Shown: in pieces, positions 39,601-50,400 of the stretch
Numbering within the stretch: position 1 is the first letter of the stretch
How the letters are laid out: each line of letters begins with the position of its first letter
Source: Branchiostoma floridae
Lineage: Eukaryota > Chordata > Leptocardii > Amphioxiformes > Branchiostomatidae
DNA length: 64,000 nt
NCBI RefSeq assembly: GCF_000003815.2
Contig: NC_049984.1
Location: forward strand, 7,286,998-7,350,997
Direction of reading: 5' to 3'
Position numbers and translations under genes: made by a program
The notes under the pieces: generated by a model
Told to the model about the DNA's origin: nothing
The model's input: only the letters and a program-made list of their open reading frames with translations
Databases searched by the model: none

Positions 39601-42600
39601 ACTACAGCAGTGCTATTATGAAAAAGACCCTATTTCTCCACTTAACTTCTACTACAACTAGTAGTAACTATAAACAAAGGTACACCTGGCTTTGCTGTTG
39701 TCTTTATTTGAATTCTTTTTGGTCCAAAATCAGTATTACCAGTACTGCTGAAAAGTATTAATTTTTGACAGGTCCCAAGTGACTTTTCAGTCTAGTATAC
39801 CAATATGAAAGCCAAGTGTGCAGACAATGTATGTAACACATTGCTAGTTGCTACAATGACATACAGACCTTCCTATGTGGGTTATTCTGCTGAAGTTGCT
39901 CCCGAGTGAGCCCCAGTAAGGTGACATCCTTCCTACCGTCTGGGCTACACTCCAAGTACTCACATATCTCTGCAGTAGTCAAGCACTCCCTCAGAGCTCT
40001 GTAGAACTGGTGGAGGAAAAAATCAAAGCATTTGGTACTGAACTTTTCATATACATTCCAAGTCTCAATAGATTTGAAACTGTTATTCCTATCTATCGTA
40101 CAGCTTTATCAAAACAGAACTTTATGGGTGTACATTTAAATTTATTAGCAACTTTTTGTAGTATGTACTATGCTTTTAAGTAATTTTAGATGAATAGGCA
40201 TCAGAATGGGCATATTCAGAATAAATGATATTGAACTTCATCATAGGAGGACGGCTGCATGAGAGGTCCCGAAAATGTATGTGCGAAAATTCAGGAAGGG
40301 AGTGGTTACGAGCAGGCCAGCAGGCATCATTTACATGCACACACGAAAAACTCACTGATTACACTTTTAATATGTTGAATTCTGGCGACCCAGCAGCAGC
40401 TGGGAATTATGTGACATTACGACTTGTTATGCACTACTGAAAAAGGCAGCTGTATGCGACATTCAGACTTCACACCAAGCTGGATTGGAGAAAATATGAG
40501 ACCTGTGATTCAGCAATAGGTACTTCAGCTTCTTGTCTTCTGATGTCATAGTCCAGGAGCAGATCTTCCAACTCATGATAGAGGGCGCTCATCTGTAACC
40601 AAGCTGCTTTTTCTCTTCTCATCTGTTCTTTTGCCTTTGAAATGGGAGAAAAGCAAACAAATTACCTACTAATTGTGTTGTAAAAGTATGCCATGGCATG
40701 GTTTTTCTGTCCTGGCTTGTGGCACATGTAGTCACAAGTTCTGATATTTGGACTTTCTTTGGAGACTTTATACTTCCAAATGGGACATTTAGATTTACAA
40801 ACGTGTATGTGAACTCTGTTGTAGTACATTACAATATCATACAGATCCGTCATAATTTCCTGTTATGTTGTACATAGTTATACACTCACACCAAAAATAT
40901 AACGTCTTATTAGTAGTAGAGATATGAAGAAGTACTAAGAACTATATGTTACCTGTTCCACATCCTTGTGCAGACCCTTACTGACCCCAGTGTGTGTTAG
41001 TCTGTGTGACAGGGTGGATAGCAGCTTCACAAATTCGGGGTTCTTCTGGGCATCTCTACCAGTTATGTGGACTGGGAGGTTCAGATTAACTGAAAAATAA
41101 CAGATTGTACATGTATTAGACATATTCCACAACATTATGCAAAGAGTAGAGTGGAGTAGAGGAGAGCAGAGTAGATAAATTAGAGCAGAGTAGAGTAGTG
41201 TAAAGTAGAGCAGAGTAGAGTAGAGGAAGAGTAGTGTAAAGTAGAGGAAGATAATTTAGTGCAAAGTAGAGTACTCTGAGTAGAGAGTAGCCTTGTGAAG
41301 TAGAGCGGAGTAGATAGAAAGACTCAGACTCTGAGACTTTGATAGAGTAAAGTCACTGAAGCCATCTCGAAAATAAATATTCTATGCAATTATTATTGCA
41401 CAAATAATCAGTTTGACTAAGTTAGTAGCCAAACACAAAAGCAAAAATATTACGATCAGGAGGCTCAGTTTCCTCAGCCACGGCCATGATTCCCAATAAT
41501 ATCACAATGGAATGAACTCTCGCGAGATGTCCACTCGCGTGAGTTCATGACATGTGATATAACTCCCCCTCTATTCACAAGTGAATCATGAGCCGCACGA
41601 ACAGGACGTTGCCAAGCAGAGCTCCTGTAGCGCTGTACCAGCCATGTGCAAGTCGGTGACATCTTTTACTTCTGGGAACGTATCTTGCCGGCAGCAAAGG
41701 ACTGAGTAGTTTCCTATGGCGTTAGTGTCACTAACCTAGAAGGTACGCAGTATTGCCTTGCCGCCTTTTGGCGTGTTCTGGAATTTTTGTTTGGCGGTCT
41801 GTTTCCCGCGCTTTGGCGGGACAGTGTTCTCAGTGCAGAGACATTTTGCTGTCTGAATTTCGTTTCATTATTCTGTGAATTTGTTTGCTCACCTTTCCTA
41901 AGGCGTGCAGCTTGTGTTTTAGAGCATATTCGAGTTTTCAAATGTTCTTTCGGATACTCGTGTCATTTTTGAGTGGAATTTGCATCTGTATGTGGAGCGC
42001 ACGTGTTCGGGTGCGCAGGTGAGATTGATTCAACTTAGCGTGGTTAACTTGGCTTCGGATGCATTTTGATTTCCTTGTTTTTTTTTCACATGAGTTAGGT
42101 ATTCAGACAAGGCTGTATCACCACCAGGACTGCCGTAATCCTTGTTTTCTCGCGCAAGGAGCCTAATGGAGCAGAACAACACTGAACTGATCACCGAGGG
42201 CCTGGAGGAGCACCTGACATTCCTCCCCTGACGACAGTAGTGGTTAAACTTATTACTGACACCGCTGTGGGTGAGTTAAGCCATTTTTTGGAAACTTTGG
42301 GCAGTCGTCAAAGTGGTGGTCAGTGTTTTTCTGTGTGTGCCGAAGCGCCATGTTTCGGGTAGAGTTGCCTGATTGGGCTGCTCTCGTTTTAGCAGTGTTG
42401 CTTGTCTGTTTTACCGTACAATTTTGCCATGGTTTTCTGTGCTAGGCCAGCATTTCTGCAATCTGTGGAGCAGTCAACAGCCCGGAAAGTGGTTGGACCA
42501 GGCTCAAAGACTTCAATACTCGGGCAGTAGTCAACAATTTGCAGCGGTGATTCCAACTTGACTGTGATATCCTTTCTGAAAGTGTTTGCTTTTGCACTTC

Positions 42601-45600
42601 AGGTTGTCGGACAGCCTGTACGCTAGTAAGAGATCTTTTAACCGTCGTGAACTCGTGATGTTTCTGTTTTCTCAGTAATTTTTGCCGCGATGACGTAACA
42701 TGTGATGTGCCCTTCTTCCAGTTTACCAGCTCCTGTCATGCTGATCGGCGGGGCGCAGTTCGGGGCGGGTCGCAGGTCTGCACTAAACCGGTGTTCTCTC
42801 CACCACAGCTCCTGTCGGGCTGATCGGCGGGGCGCAGTTCGGCGCTAACCCGGCGTTCTCTCCTCCCCAGCTCCTGTCAGGCTGACTGGCGGGGAGCAGT
42901 TCGGCGCTAACCCGGCGTTCTCTCCTCCCCAGCTCCTGTCAGGCTGACTGGCGGGGAGCAGTTCGGCACTAACCCGGCGTTCTCTCCTCCCCAGCTCCTG
43001 TCAGGCTGACTGGCGGGGAGCAGTTCGGCACTAACCCGGCGTTCTCTCCTCCCCAGCTCCTGTCAGGCGGACTGGCGGGGCGCAGTTCGGCACTAACCCG
43101 GCGTTCTCTCCTCCCCAGCTCCTGTCAGGCTGATCGGCGGGGCGCAGTTCGTTACTAACCCGGCGTTCTCTCCTCCCCAGCTCCTGTCAGGCTGATCAGC
43201 GGGACGTAGTTTCGGAGTGGGTCGCAGTTTTGCACTAACCCGGTATTCTCTCCTCCCCAGCTCCTGTCAGGCTGATCAGCGGGGCGCAGTGGTCTGATTT
43301 CTTAGTACCGAGGACGTAACTTTTGTGGGGAAACTTTAGGTTTTGACTCTGTATGACTGAGGATCGTCGATCGATTTAATGTTTTAATTGGTTGGAATTC
43401 GCTGTCGGACAACGGCACCGTCGGATGACGTAATAAAGTAATTGTTGTATATTGTATTCGCTGTCGGACAGCAGCACCACCGGACGGTGTATTTGCTGTC
43501 GGACAGCGGCACCGTCGAACTGTTTGGTACAGCAATTGTTGTATATTGTATTGGCTGTCGGACAGCGGCACCGTCGGACGGTGTGGTACAGTAATTTGTG
43601 TATATTGTATTTGCTGTTGGACAGCGGCACCGTCGGACGGTTTGGTACAGTAATTGTTGCATATTGTATTTGCTGTCGGACAGCGGGCACCGTTGGACGG
43701 TGTGGTACAGTACATACATCGTGTATGTTGTATTTGCTGTTGGACAGCGGCACCGTCGGACGGTTTGGTACAGTAATTGTTGCATATTGTATTTGCTGTC
43801 GGACAGCGGGCACCGTTGGACGGTGTGGTATAGTACATACATCGTGTATGTTGTATTTGCTGTTGGACAGCGGCACCGTCGGACGGTTTGGTACAGTAAT
43901 TGTTGCATATTGTATTTGCTGTCAGACAGCGGGCACCGTTGAACGGTGTGGTACAGTACTTTGTTGTATATTGCATTTGCTGTCGGACAGCGTGGCCGCC
44001 GGACGGTGTGGTACAGTACTAGTATATGACTGTATGTTGTATTTGCTGTTGGACAGCGGCACCGTTGGACGGTGTGGTACAGTACATGGTTGTATATTGT
44101 ATTCGCTGTCGGACAGCAGCACTGTAGGACGGTGTGGTACAGTACATACATGGTTGTATGTTGTATTCGCTGTTGGACAGCGGACACCGTCGGACGGTGT
44201 AGTACAGTACATGGTTGTATGTTGTATTCGCTGTTGGACAGCGGACACCGTCGGACGGTGTAGTACAGTACATGGTTGTATGTTGTATTCGCTGTTGGAC
44301 AGCGGCACCGCCGGACGGTGTGGTACAGTACATACATGGTTGTATGTTGTATTCGCCGTTGGACAGCGGCACCGTTGGACGGTGTAGTACAAGTACATGG
44401 TTGTATGTTGTATTCGCTGTCGGACAGCGGCACCGTTGGACGGTGTGGTACAGTACTTTGTTGTATGTGGTATTTGCGGTTGGACAGCGGCACCGTTGGA
44501 GGGGGTGGTGCAGTATATGACTGTATGTTGTATTTGCTGTTGGACAGCGGCACCGTCGGACGGTGGGGTGCAGTACATGGTTGTATATTGTACTCGCTGT
44601 TGAACAACGGCACCGGTGGACGGTGTGGTGAGATTGTTGGACAATCGTGTAGAGAATTCGTTGTTGGACAGCGGGGTGCGTCAGACGGTATGTATAGTGG
44701 ATTTTCGCTGTAGGACAACGGGCGCCGGTGGACGGTAATCGTAACTTTGTTTGATTTGAGTCGGTGTTTCATTTCATATGACGACAGGTTGTTGGACAAC
44801 CTCAGATTTTGTTTGGTTTGTTGCATGGTTGGTGAACAAACCCATGGTAGGTAACAAGACCGTACGGTAGTACAGTGAAGACCTACCTTGTTGGACAGGT
44901 CAGAAGTAAAGGTCAAAGGAATGGAGGACACAATGGGAACAATGGAACTTCGTTTGTCACAATTAGATTGTGACCTTGGACGACATGCAATTTTCGATAA
45001 GGTCCGCAGCGTCTGCACGGTAATGTTGGATGGTGATTTTACCGTTGACTGAACCGGTGTTTGCGTTTCTTGTTATGCAAGTTTTTAATAAAGACAAAGA
45101 TCATGACGAGTTTCTCGTGTCACATTCCTTCCTACCATTGGATTTTCTGTGTTCCTGTTTATTGGCTACCTTTAGCTGGCCTAGTTCTCACTCGTGGACC
45201 GTGTTCAGCTCCCTTAAGCTGTTGCCACCCATACTGGCTTCGGCCTGGTGGTCCGGGAAGCGAGTGGGGCCTGTCCAGACTGAAATACATAGAACTGTGC
45301 GTAAAGGTCGACAGTTACAGGTTAGATACTGAGCAAGCATTGTGGTGATAGCTTTCTCTGCAGCTGGAATATTGTTCTTGTATACGCAGAGAAATCAATG
45401 TTTGATTTCCAACATGAGTTGAACTACTGTAAACCTGGGAGAGGTTGGTCTCAGGTAATCTCTAAGGGTTCTCTATCTAATCGGACTGGTCGTCGACCAT
45501 TCCACTGAGTTCGGATTGGACAGGTCCCACTCGAGCCGGACCTTAGGCGCCCAAGGAACTTAGCTGAGAACCAGGGATCAATCTGCATTCCTGAGGAACA

Positions 45601-47028
45601 CCTAAAGACTGATGACTGTGACTGTGATAGACTTACACCCACCCTGTTGATAACAACAAGCATGCGCAGCAGACCATAGGGGATGATGCTGTGTTGTCAA
45701 GGTGGCTTAATGCATACGTAGAGGGTTTTGTACGGAAAGGCACAGAGGTAAGGGAGTAAATATAAGGGATTGGGGGAATGAAGACAATTAGGATTGGGAA
45801 AAGGGAATGGAGAAGAATAAGGATTGGGAGAGGATTAAATGAAGGGAAATGTAGGAACTTAAATTATGGGAATAATGGCACTCGGGAGAAGCGGGTGCCG
45901 AGGTCTTCTCACCCCAGTCCTTAACTCTCCACTGAGGCAACGTGAGTGGGAATATATTATGATTCCCAATAATATCACAATGGAATGAACTCTCGCGAGA
46001 TGTCCACTCGCGTGAGTTCATGACATGTGATATAACTCCCCCTCTATTCACAAGTGAATCATGAGCCGGACGGGAGGGACACAGCCTAGCAAGAGTAGAC
46101 TAGTCTAGCTACAGTCCACGGTCAGAGGCAATGTAGGTTTCTAGTGTAGCCGCTTTTCACCAGAGGGATATCTCCGATCTGTGTGGATTATCCAAAGCTC
46201 CGAAGTTATATGCAACTACCACCCTACATGCGCTAGATGTTTGTGTACTGCAGAGACCAGAGTACACGAACAACCAAAGCAAGTAGTCAACTGGTTGTCC
46301 CAAAGCCTAAGCGAGAGACCTTCAGAAGATCAATAGCTTACCGTGGGCCCAATGTCTGGAACAGCCTACCGCCAGACACAAAGAGTGTATGGTTCTTTCT
46401 CATGTAGTACAGCAGTCGGAATAAAACCGAGTGTCAGTCATTTGGTACTTTGTGTAATAATAGTTGCCATATCATGTACAATTGTCGGGCAATAAAGTTC
46501 TGTTCAAGTGTAGGTGTCTTTTCTGTGTTATATCTGAACAACAGAGCGCAACACATGATATCAAGTTTCGGAGCAATTCTTCACCTTTTCTGCTGAGGAG
46601 GATATTAGTAGATGGGGGGAGCACGGGAAAGAAGTGCAGTCAAATTTTTAGCCCCCCCCCCCACCCACCCACCCCCTAATTTTTTTTTTTTTTTTACGGG
46701 TAAGCATGGACTCTCGGATTCCACGTTGCCTCGGTCTTCTCACCCCAGTCCTTAACTCTCCACTGAGGCAACGTGAGTGGGAATATATTATTTTTGTTTG
46801 CGTTGTCGAACAGATGCTAGATGTCGCTTGACTTGACTGATGTCACTTACTACTACCAAGTTAAATTGAATTTCATCAACGGAATATCCAATCAAATAGC
46901 TTCTCAACTGAACAGAGATAATCTCATCAACTCATTAGCCAACCAGATGGGTTGATCTTACTTTTATCAGCTGTGTCTTGAGCTGCTTTTCCAGCTGCAA
47001 ATAGCAAACTCAACTCGTCTTCCGCCAT
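36614..47028 (-). CDS. HAUS4: HAUS augmin-like complex subunit 4
   Basis: Nine minus-strand exons: 47028-46962, 41089-40953, 40634-40503, 40006-39869, 39546-39438, 39047-38908, 38267-38137, 37647-37579 and 36788-36614. They give 365 residues against 363 in human. HAUS4 is part of the eight-subunit augmin complex that recruits gamma-tubulin to spindle microtubules for branching nucleation. The protein is mostly coiled coil. Matching blocks include KNPEFVKLLSTLSHRL, EDLLLDYDIRRQ, EEKLKKKCTAVFSFHD, VVEVQVLCDTYTADTV and the C-terminal EYGRLQEAIENKKWGLIEL. Minus-strand AATAAA lies at 36496-36491. Intron 1 is nearly 5.9 kb because it holds a composite mobile element. A second phase-compatible first exon is possible at 41487-41454 (MAVAEETEPPD). 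The donor at 38907 is a weak GTCTTT, followed at once by a pentanucleotide repeat. Confidence 0.92.
38861..38900. repeat. (TAAGG)8 microsatellite next to a HAUS4 splice donor
   Basis: Eight perfect TAAGG units on the plus strand end 8 bp from the HAUS4 exon 6 donor. On the plus strand every unit junction reads AGGTAAG, the consensus donor sequence, antisense to the gene. Confidence 0.9.
41130..41340. repeat. AGTAG-type low-complexity tract
   Basis: Irregular repeats of AGTAGAGT and AGCAGAGTAG in a HAUS4 intron. The same pentamer forms the terminal repeat of the LINE at 47936-47955, so this may be an old LINE end that expanded. Confidence 0.6.
42731..43290 (+). repeat. minisatellite, period about 62 bp, about 9 copies
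   Basis: Units read CTCCTGTCAGGCTGA, then a GGCGGGG(C/A)GCAGTTCGG core, then CTAACCCGGCGTTC and TCTCCTCCCCAG. The first copy and a later one are longer. Each unit ends in a pyrimidine tract plus CAG, resembling a splice acceptor. The array is GC-rich against AT-rich surroundings. Confidence 0.85.
43395..44740. repeat. paired-hairpin minisatellite, period about 61 bp, about 23 copies
   Basis: Each unit holds two adjacent short palindromes, GCTGTCGGACAGC and CACCGTCGGACGGTG, followed by GTGGTACAGTACAT and a TTGTATGTTGTATT spacer. Copies drift toward the right end into forms such as TTGTTGGACAAC that keep the hairpin shape. Long open frames cross the array on both strands and in several frames, which comes from the repeat rather than from a gene. 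Confidence 0.9.
45960..46790 (+). mobile_element. 831-bp non-autonomous element, right unit of a tandem pair
   Basis: It starts directly at the end of the 4.5 kb element with the same 109-bp left end, and ends with the same 58 bp. Its 3' end has a perfect 11-bp inverted repeat, CACGTTGCCTC (46722-46732) and its complement (46765-46775), closely before the terminus. The interior is different from the first element and carries a LINE fragment at about 46250-46400. The right flank is a T tract. Confidence 0.7.
46250..46405 (+). pseudogene. LINE reverse transcriptase C-terminal fragment
   Basis: One frame reads LVVPKPKRETFRRSIAYRG and then PNVWNSLPPDTKS before a stop. This is the usual C-terminal signature of ORF2 in CR1/L2/Jockey-type LINEs (RxSFxYxGxxxWNSLP). 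Nothing of the polymerase core is nearby, so it is a captured or nested fragment inside the 831-bp element. Confidence 0.7.
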
Positions 47029-47473
47029 CTTGAATGTTCCCGCCAGAGATTTTAGATTGCAAAAAAACGCAAAAAAAAGAAAATAATACTAGAAAATATT
47101 TGTATGTCTCAATTATGATTATAATTCCTGTAGTAATATAGAAAGGTTACAAAATATTGTTATAAAGTTACAAAATTGCATTTTAGTGCTCGGCATTCAT
47201 TTAAGAATATTCTGTTAGATATCGCGTTGTTTTGCCTTCAAAAGAATGGGAAAATCTGGATGTGTCTATTCATAAATGGGGGTACGTTTACAAGAGTTCT
47301 TATTGAATCTGAATGCTTATATTGTTTTATTTGGTATCGCTGTGGAAAAAATAATATTCTTAACATACATCTAATGGACTAAATTAGTATTTATTTCGTA
47401 TTGCAACGTTAATTCCAAACGTTATGTTTACATCAAAATGGTATGCCCCATTTCTGGTTCATTCGCGTCCATC
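47029..47473. promoter_or_regulatory. probable bidirectional promoter of HAUS4 and UBA2
   Basis: The divergent start codons are about 445 bp apart. The sequence is AT-rich without a clear TATA box. Function is inferred from arrangement. Confidence 0.5.
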
Positions 47474-50400
47474 ATGGCGGCTCTACCATCCACTTTGGTG
47501 TCTCCCACCAGAGATTTTGTGGAAAATAGTAAAGTTCTCGTAGTTGGAGCTGGCGGAATCGGATGTGAGCTCCTCAAGAACCTTGTCCTGACAAACTTCA
47601 AGTACATAGAAGTGGTAAGTCTTTCTTGGTCTCAAGTTATGATGGTCAGATGGCTTGTGTTTTTCTGTCCTGGCTTGTGGCACATGGTTGAATGTTTTGA
47701 CACATGGTGAAAAGGAAAGAAAAACACAGGATAATCTGAGCAAAGTGGTTCCATGATAACTTACTTTTTATTGACACTGTTGTGTTCTTTAACATCGTTT
47801 TGAATTGTAAAAGGAGGTAGGCGGGCAGAAGACAGGACAAAACAAAACTGCAATTGTTTTGCATTGACAATGAGTAGGCCACCACTAACCTCCAAGCAGA
47901 TCCTACGGCAGCATATTAAAGATACTGTAGAGTAGAGTAGAGTAGAGTAGAGTACTTTCGGTTGGGTAGGAGACGCGCTCCAATTTGAACCGCTCTTTCG
48001 TTTCAGCATACATCCGCGGGAAGATCGTTCCATGCATTGATGACCCTAACGCTGAAGAAATTGGACCGAGCTGACTTTTTGGCTAGGGGTTTCACAATCT
48101 TGAAGGAGTGTCCTCTCGTACGTCCATCAACATTGAATTTGAAAAGGCGGTTAGGGTCAATGCGGTCAAACCCCTTGACGATCTTAAATAGCTGTATCAT
48201 GTCGCCTCTCTTACGGCGGTGTTCAAGGGTGGGGAGCCTGAGGCGGCGCAGTCTATCCTCGTAGGTAAGTTCACCAAAACCAGGTATAAGTCGCGTCGCC
48301 TTATGTTGTACTCTATCGAGCAGTTGCTGGTCACCTTTGAAGTGAGGACCCCAAATGACGTTGCCATACTCTAGTATAGGGCGAACCATGGTCTTGTACA
48401 ATATGGGCACAGTTGTCTCATCGAGCCGTTGAAAACTCTTCCTGATTAGCCCCAGGGTTCGGAATGCCTTACCGGCGGTGATGGTACAATGCGCATGGAA
48501 TTTCAGTTTTTGGTCGACAATTACACCCAGATCCCGCTCCTCACTGGTTTCTTCCAAGGTGAGGCCTTGCATCTCGTATTGTTGGCATGGGTTACCATAC
48601 CCAATATGCATGCGTTTACATTTCGTGATGTTGAAGCTGAGCTGCCAGTCCTTAGACCAATCTGCCAATTTGTCGATGTCTGCTTGTAAGGTGGCAACCT
48701 CCTCTGGAGAACTCACTCGACGGAACACCTTGGTGTCGTCTGCAAAGAGGCGACAGGCACTTTCGATAGTGCTTGGCATGTCGTTAATGAAAATAACAAA
48801 GAGAATTGGTCCAAGCACAGATCCTTGGGGAATTCCACTTGAAACCATGGCCCATTCTGACAATTCACCATCAACGCAAACACGCTGTCTTCTGTCTGTT
48901 AAAAAGGCCTGAATCCAACCATGCAGTTTTCCGCTAATACCGTACTGGCTGAGTTTGTGCATCAAGCGTGCGTGGGGTACTCTATCAAAGGCCTTCTGAA
49001 AATCTAGGTAGATGGCATCCAGGGGTTCACTTGCCTCCACCGCTTGAGTCCAAAGGTCCATTGTGGTGATTAGCTGTGTTATGCACGATCTTCCGGGCAC
49101 AACGCCATGCTGCTGGTCACAGAAGAGTTCGTTCACCATCATGTGGTCTGCAAGAGCATCCCTAATAACAGACTCGAACAGTTTCACAATGACAGAAGTA
49201 AGACTAATAGGGCGGAAGTTCCCAGGTTCGTTCTTCGGTCCCTTCTTGTGTATGGCAGTTATGTGGGCAAGTCTCCATTCCTCTGCCAGCCGGCCTTCAT
49301 CCAGCGACTTTCGGAAGAGAATAGCAAGCGGTCTGGCTACGGCTTCCGCGACCTCTGCTAGTATCTTGGGATGCAGACCATCTGGACCGGGGGACTTATC
49401 CTTCTTGAGCTTTTTCAGTTTTCTCAGAATACCTTCAGGAGTAATTGTGATGTCCTCCAGGTTGGGTCCGTAGTACTTAGCTTCCATTCTGGGCATGCGG
49501 CCAGTTTCTTCTCTCGTAAACACACTGCAGAAGAACTGGTTCAAGGTGTCTGCCTTCTCCTTGCTGCTAGTCGTCATGGTACCATCCGCCATCTTCAGGT
49601 CTCCGATTACAGATTTGGTCTTGAGACGAGAGTTAACGTATTTCCAAAAAGACTTAGGGTTCCGTTTTACGTCTCGAACAAGGTTAGACTCAAACTCATA
49701 TCGGAGCTTCCTGGTGAGCTTTCTGAGGTCATTCCGCAGAGCAGCGTATCGGGCGTAATCCACCTCGTCTCCAGATACAGTGTAACGGTCCCGACTACTC
49801 CGCTTTTTCTTGCTGAGACTCTTGACTGCTGGGGTGGAGTACAAGTTCTTCTTACATGACTTCTTGCTTGTCAGAGGGATATGTGAAGTAATACTGCTTT
49901 GTAGAATGCTAATGAAATCACTGTACGCCTCGTCGAAGGACTTGTCCATGAGCCTGGTGTCCCAGTCAATACCAGATAAGTCTGCAGCCATATTGACGTA
50001 GTCACCGCGGTATAGGCTGAGTCTTGGCGTTGGATTGTCCTTTCTCTCAGAGTATAGTCTGGTTTCAAACTGCAGCCTTATATGGTCACTGTGTCCAATA
50101 CCAGGTAAGTACTCAATGTTTTCCACCATTCCATCTTCATTTGTCAGAACTAGACCGAGAATGTTCGGTAACTCACCGGGTCTGTATCTAGTGGGCTTGA
50201 AGACATGTTGGTACAGAAGGTTTTCATGCACACAACGAAGAAAAAGGTGGGATGGGTGAGCGTCATTTGCACATGAGGTTGCTTGTTCCCAGTCGATTTC
50301 AGGATAGTTGAAATCACCAGCAATTACGAGGTGCGTAGGACTAGTCCCCGTGACTACTTGTAGAAGTTGTGCCAAGTGTTCAGTTGACGACTTTGGGTCA

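Larger units (their letters stand above)
41487..45959 (+). mobile_element. 4.5 kb non-autonomous element, left unit of a tandem pair
   Basis: It begins TGATTCCCAATAATATC and ends GTGGGAATATATTA. The first 109 bp are identical by eye to the start of the next element (45960-46068), and the last 58 bp to that element's end. The 109-bp end contains nested palindromes: ATATCACA...TGTGATAT around TGAACTCTCGCGAG/CTCGCGTGAGTTCA. The interior has two minisatellites and no reverse transcriptase, helicase or transposase ORF. The ends share only ATTCCCA/TGGGAAT as a terminal inverted repeat. Helitron/Helentron-like or tyrosine-recombinase retroelement-like origins are both possible. Confidence 0.65.

Noticed and set aside
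42166-42231. 21-residue ORF beginning MEQNNTELITEG inside the 4.5 kb element
   Set aside because: Very short and no homology recognised. It could be a leftover exon, but nothing supports translation.
43452-44387. 311-residue open frame on the plus strand through the same array
   Set aside because: Translated minisatellite with repeated CCRTAGTVGRCGT-type peptides; no independent evidence of coding.
43384-45018. 544-residue open frame on the minus strand, Thr/Pro/Arg-rich
   Set aside because: It crosses the 61-bp minisatellite, and other frames on both strands are also open there. The peptide is only the translated repeat.
41487-46790. Ordinary LTR retrotransposon explanation for the repeated ends
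   Set aside because: The sequences following A1 and A2, and preceding B1 and B2, differ, so A...B is not a repeated LTR. No gag-pol, primer-binding site or duplication was seen.
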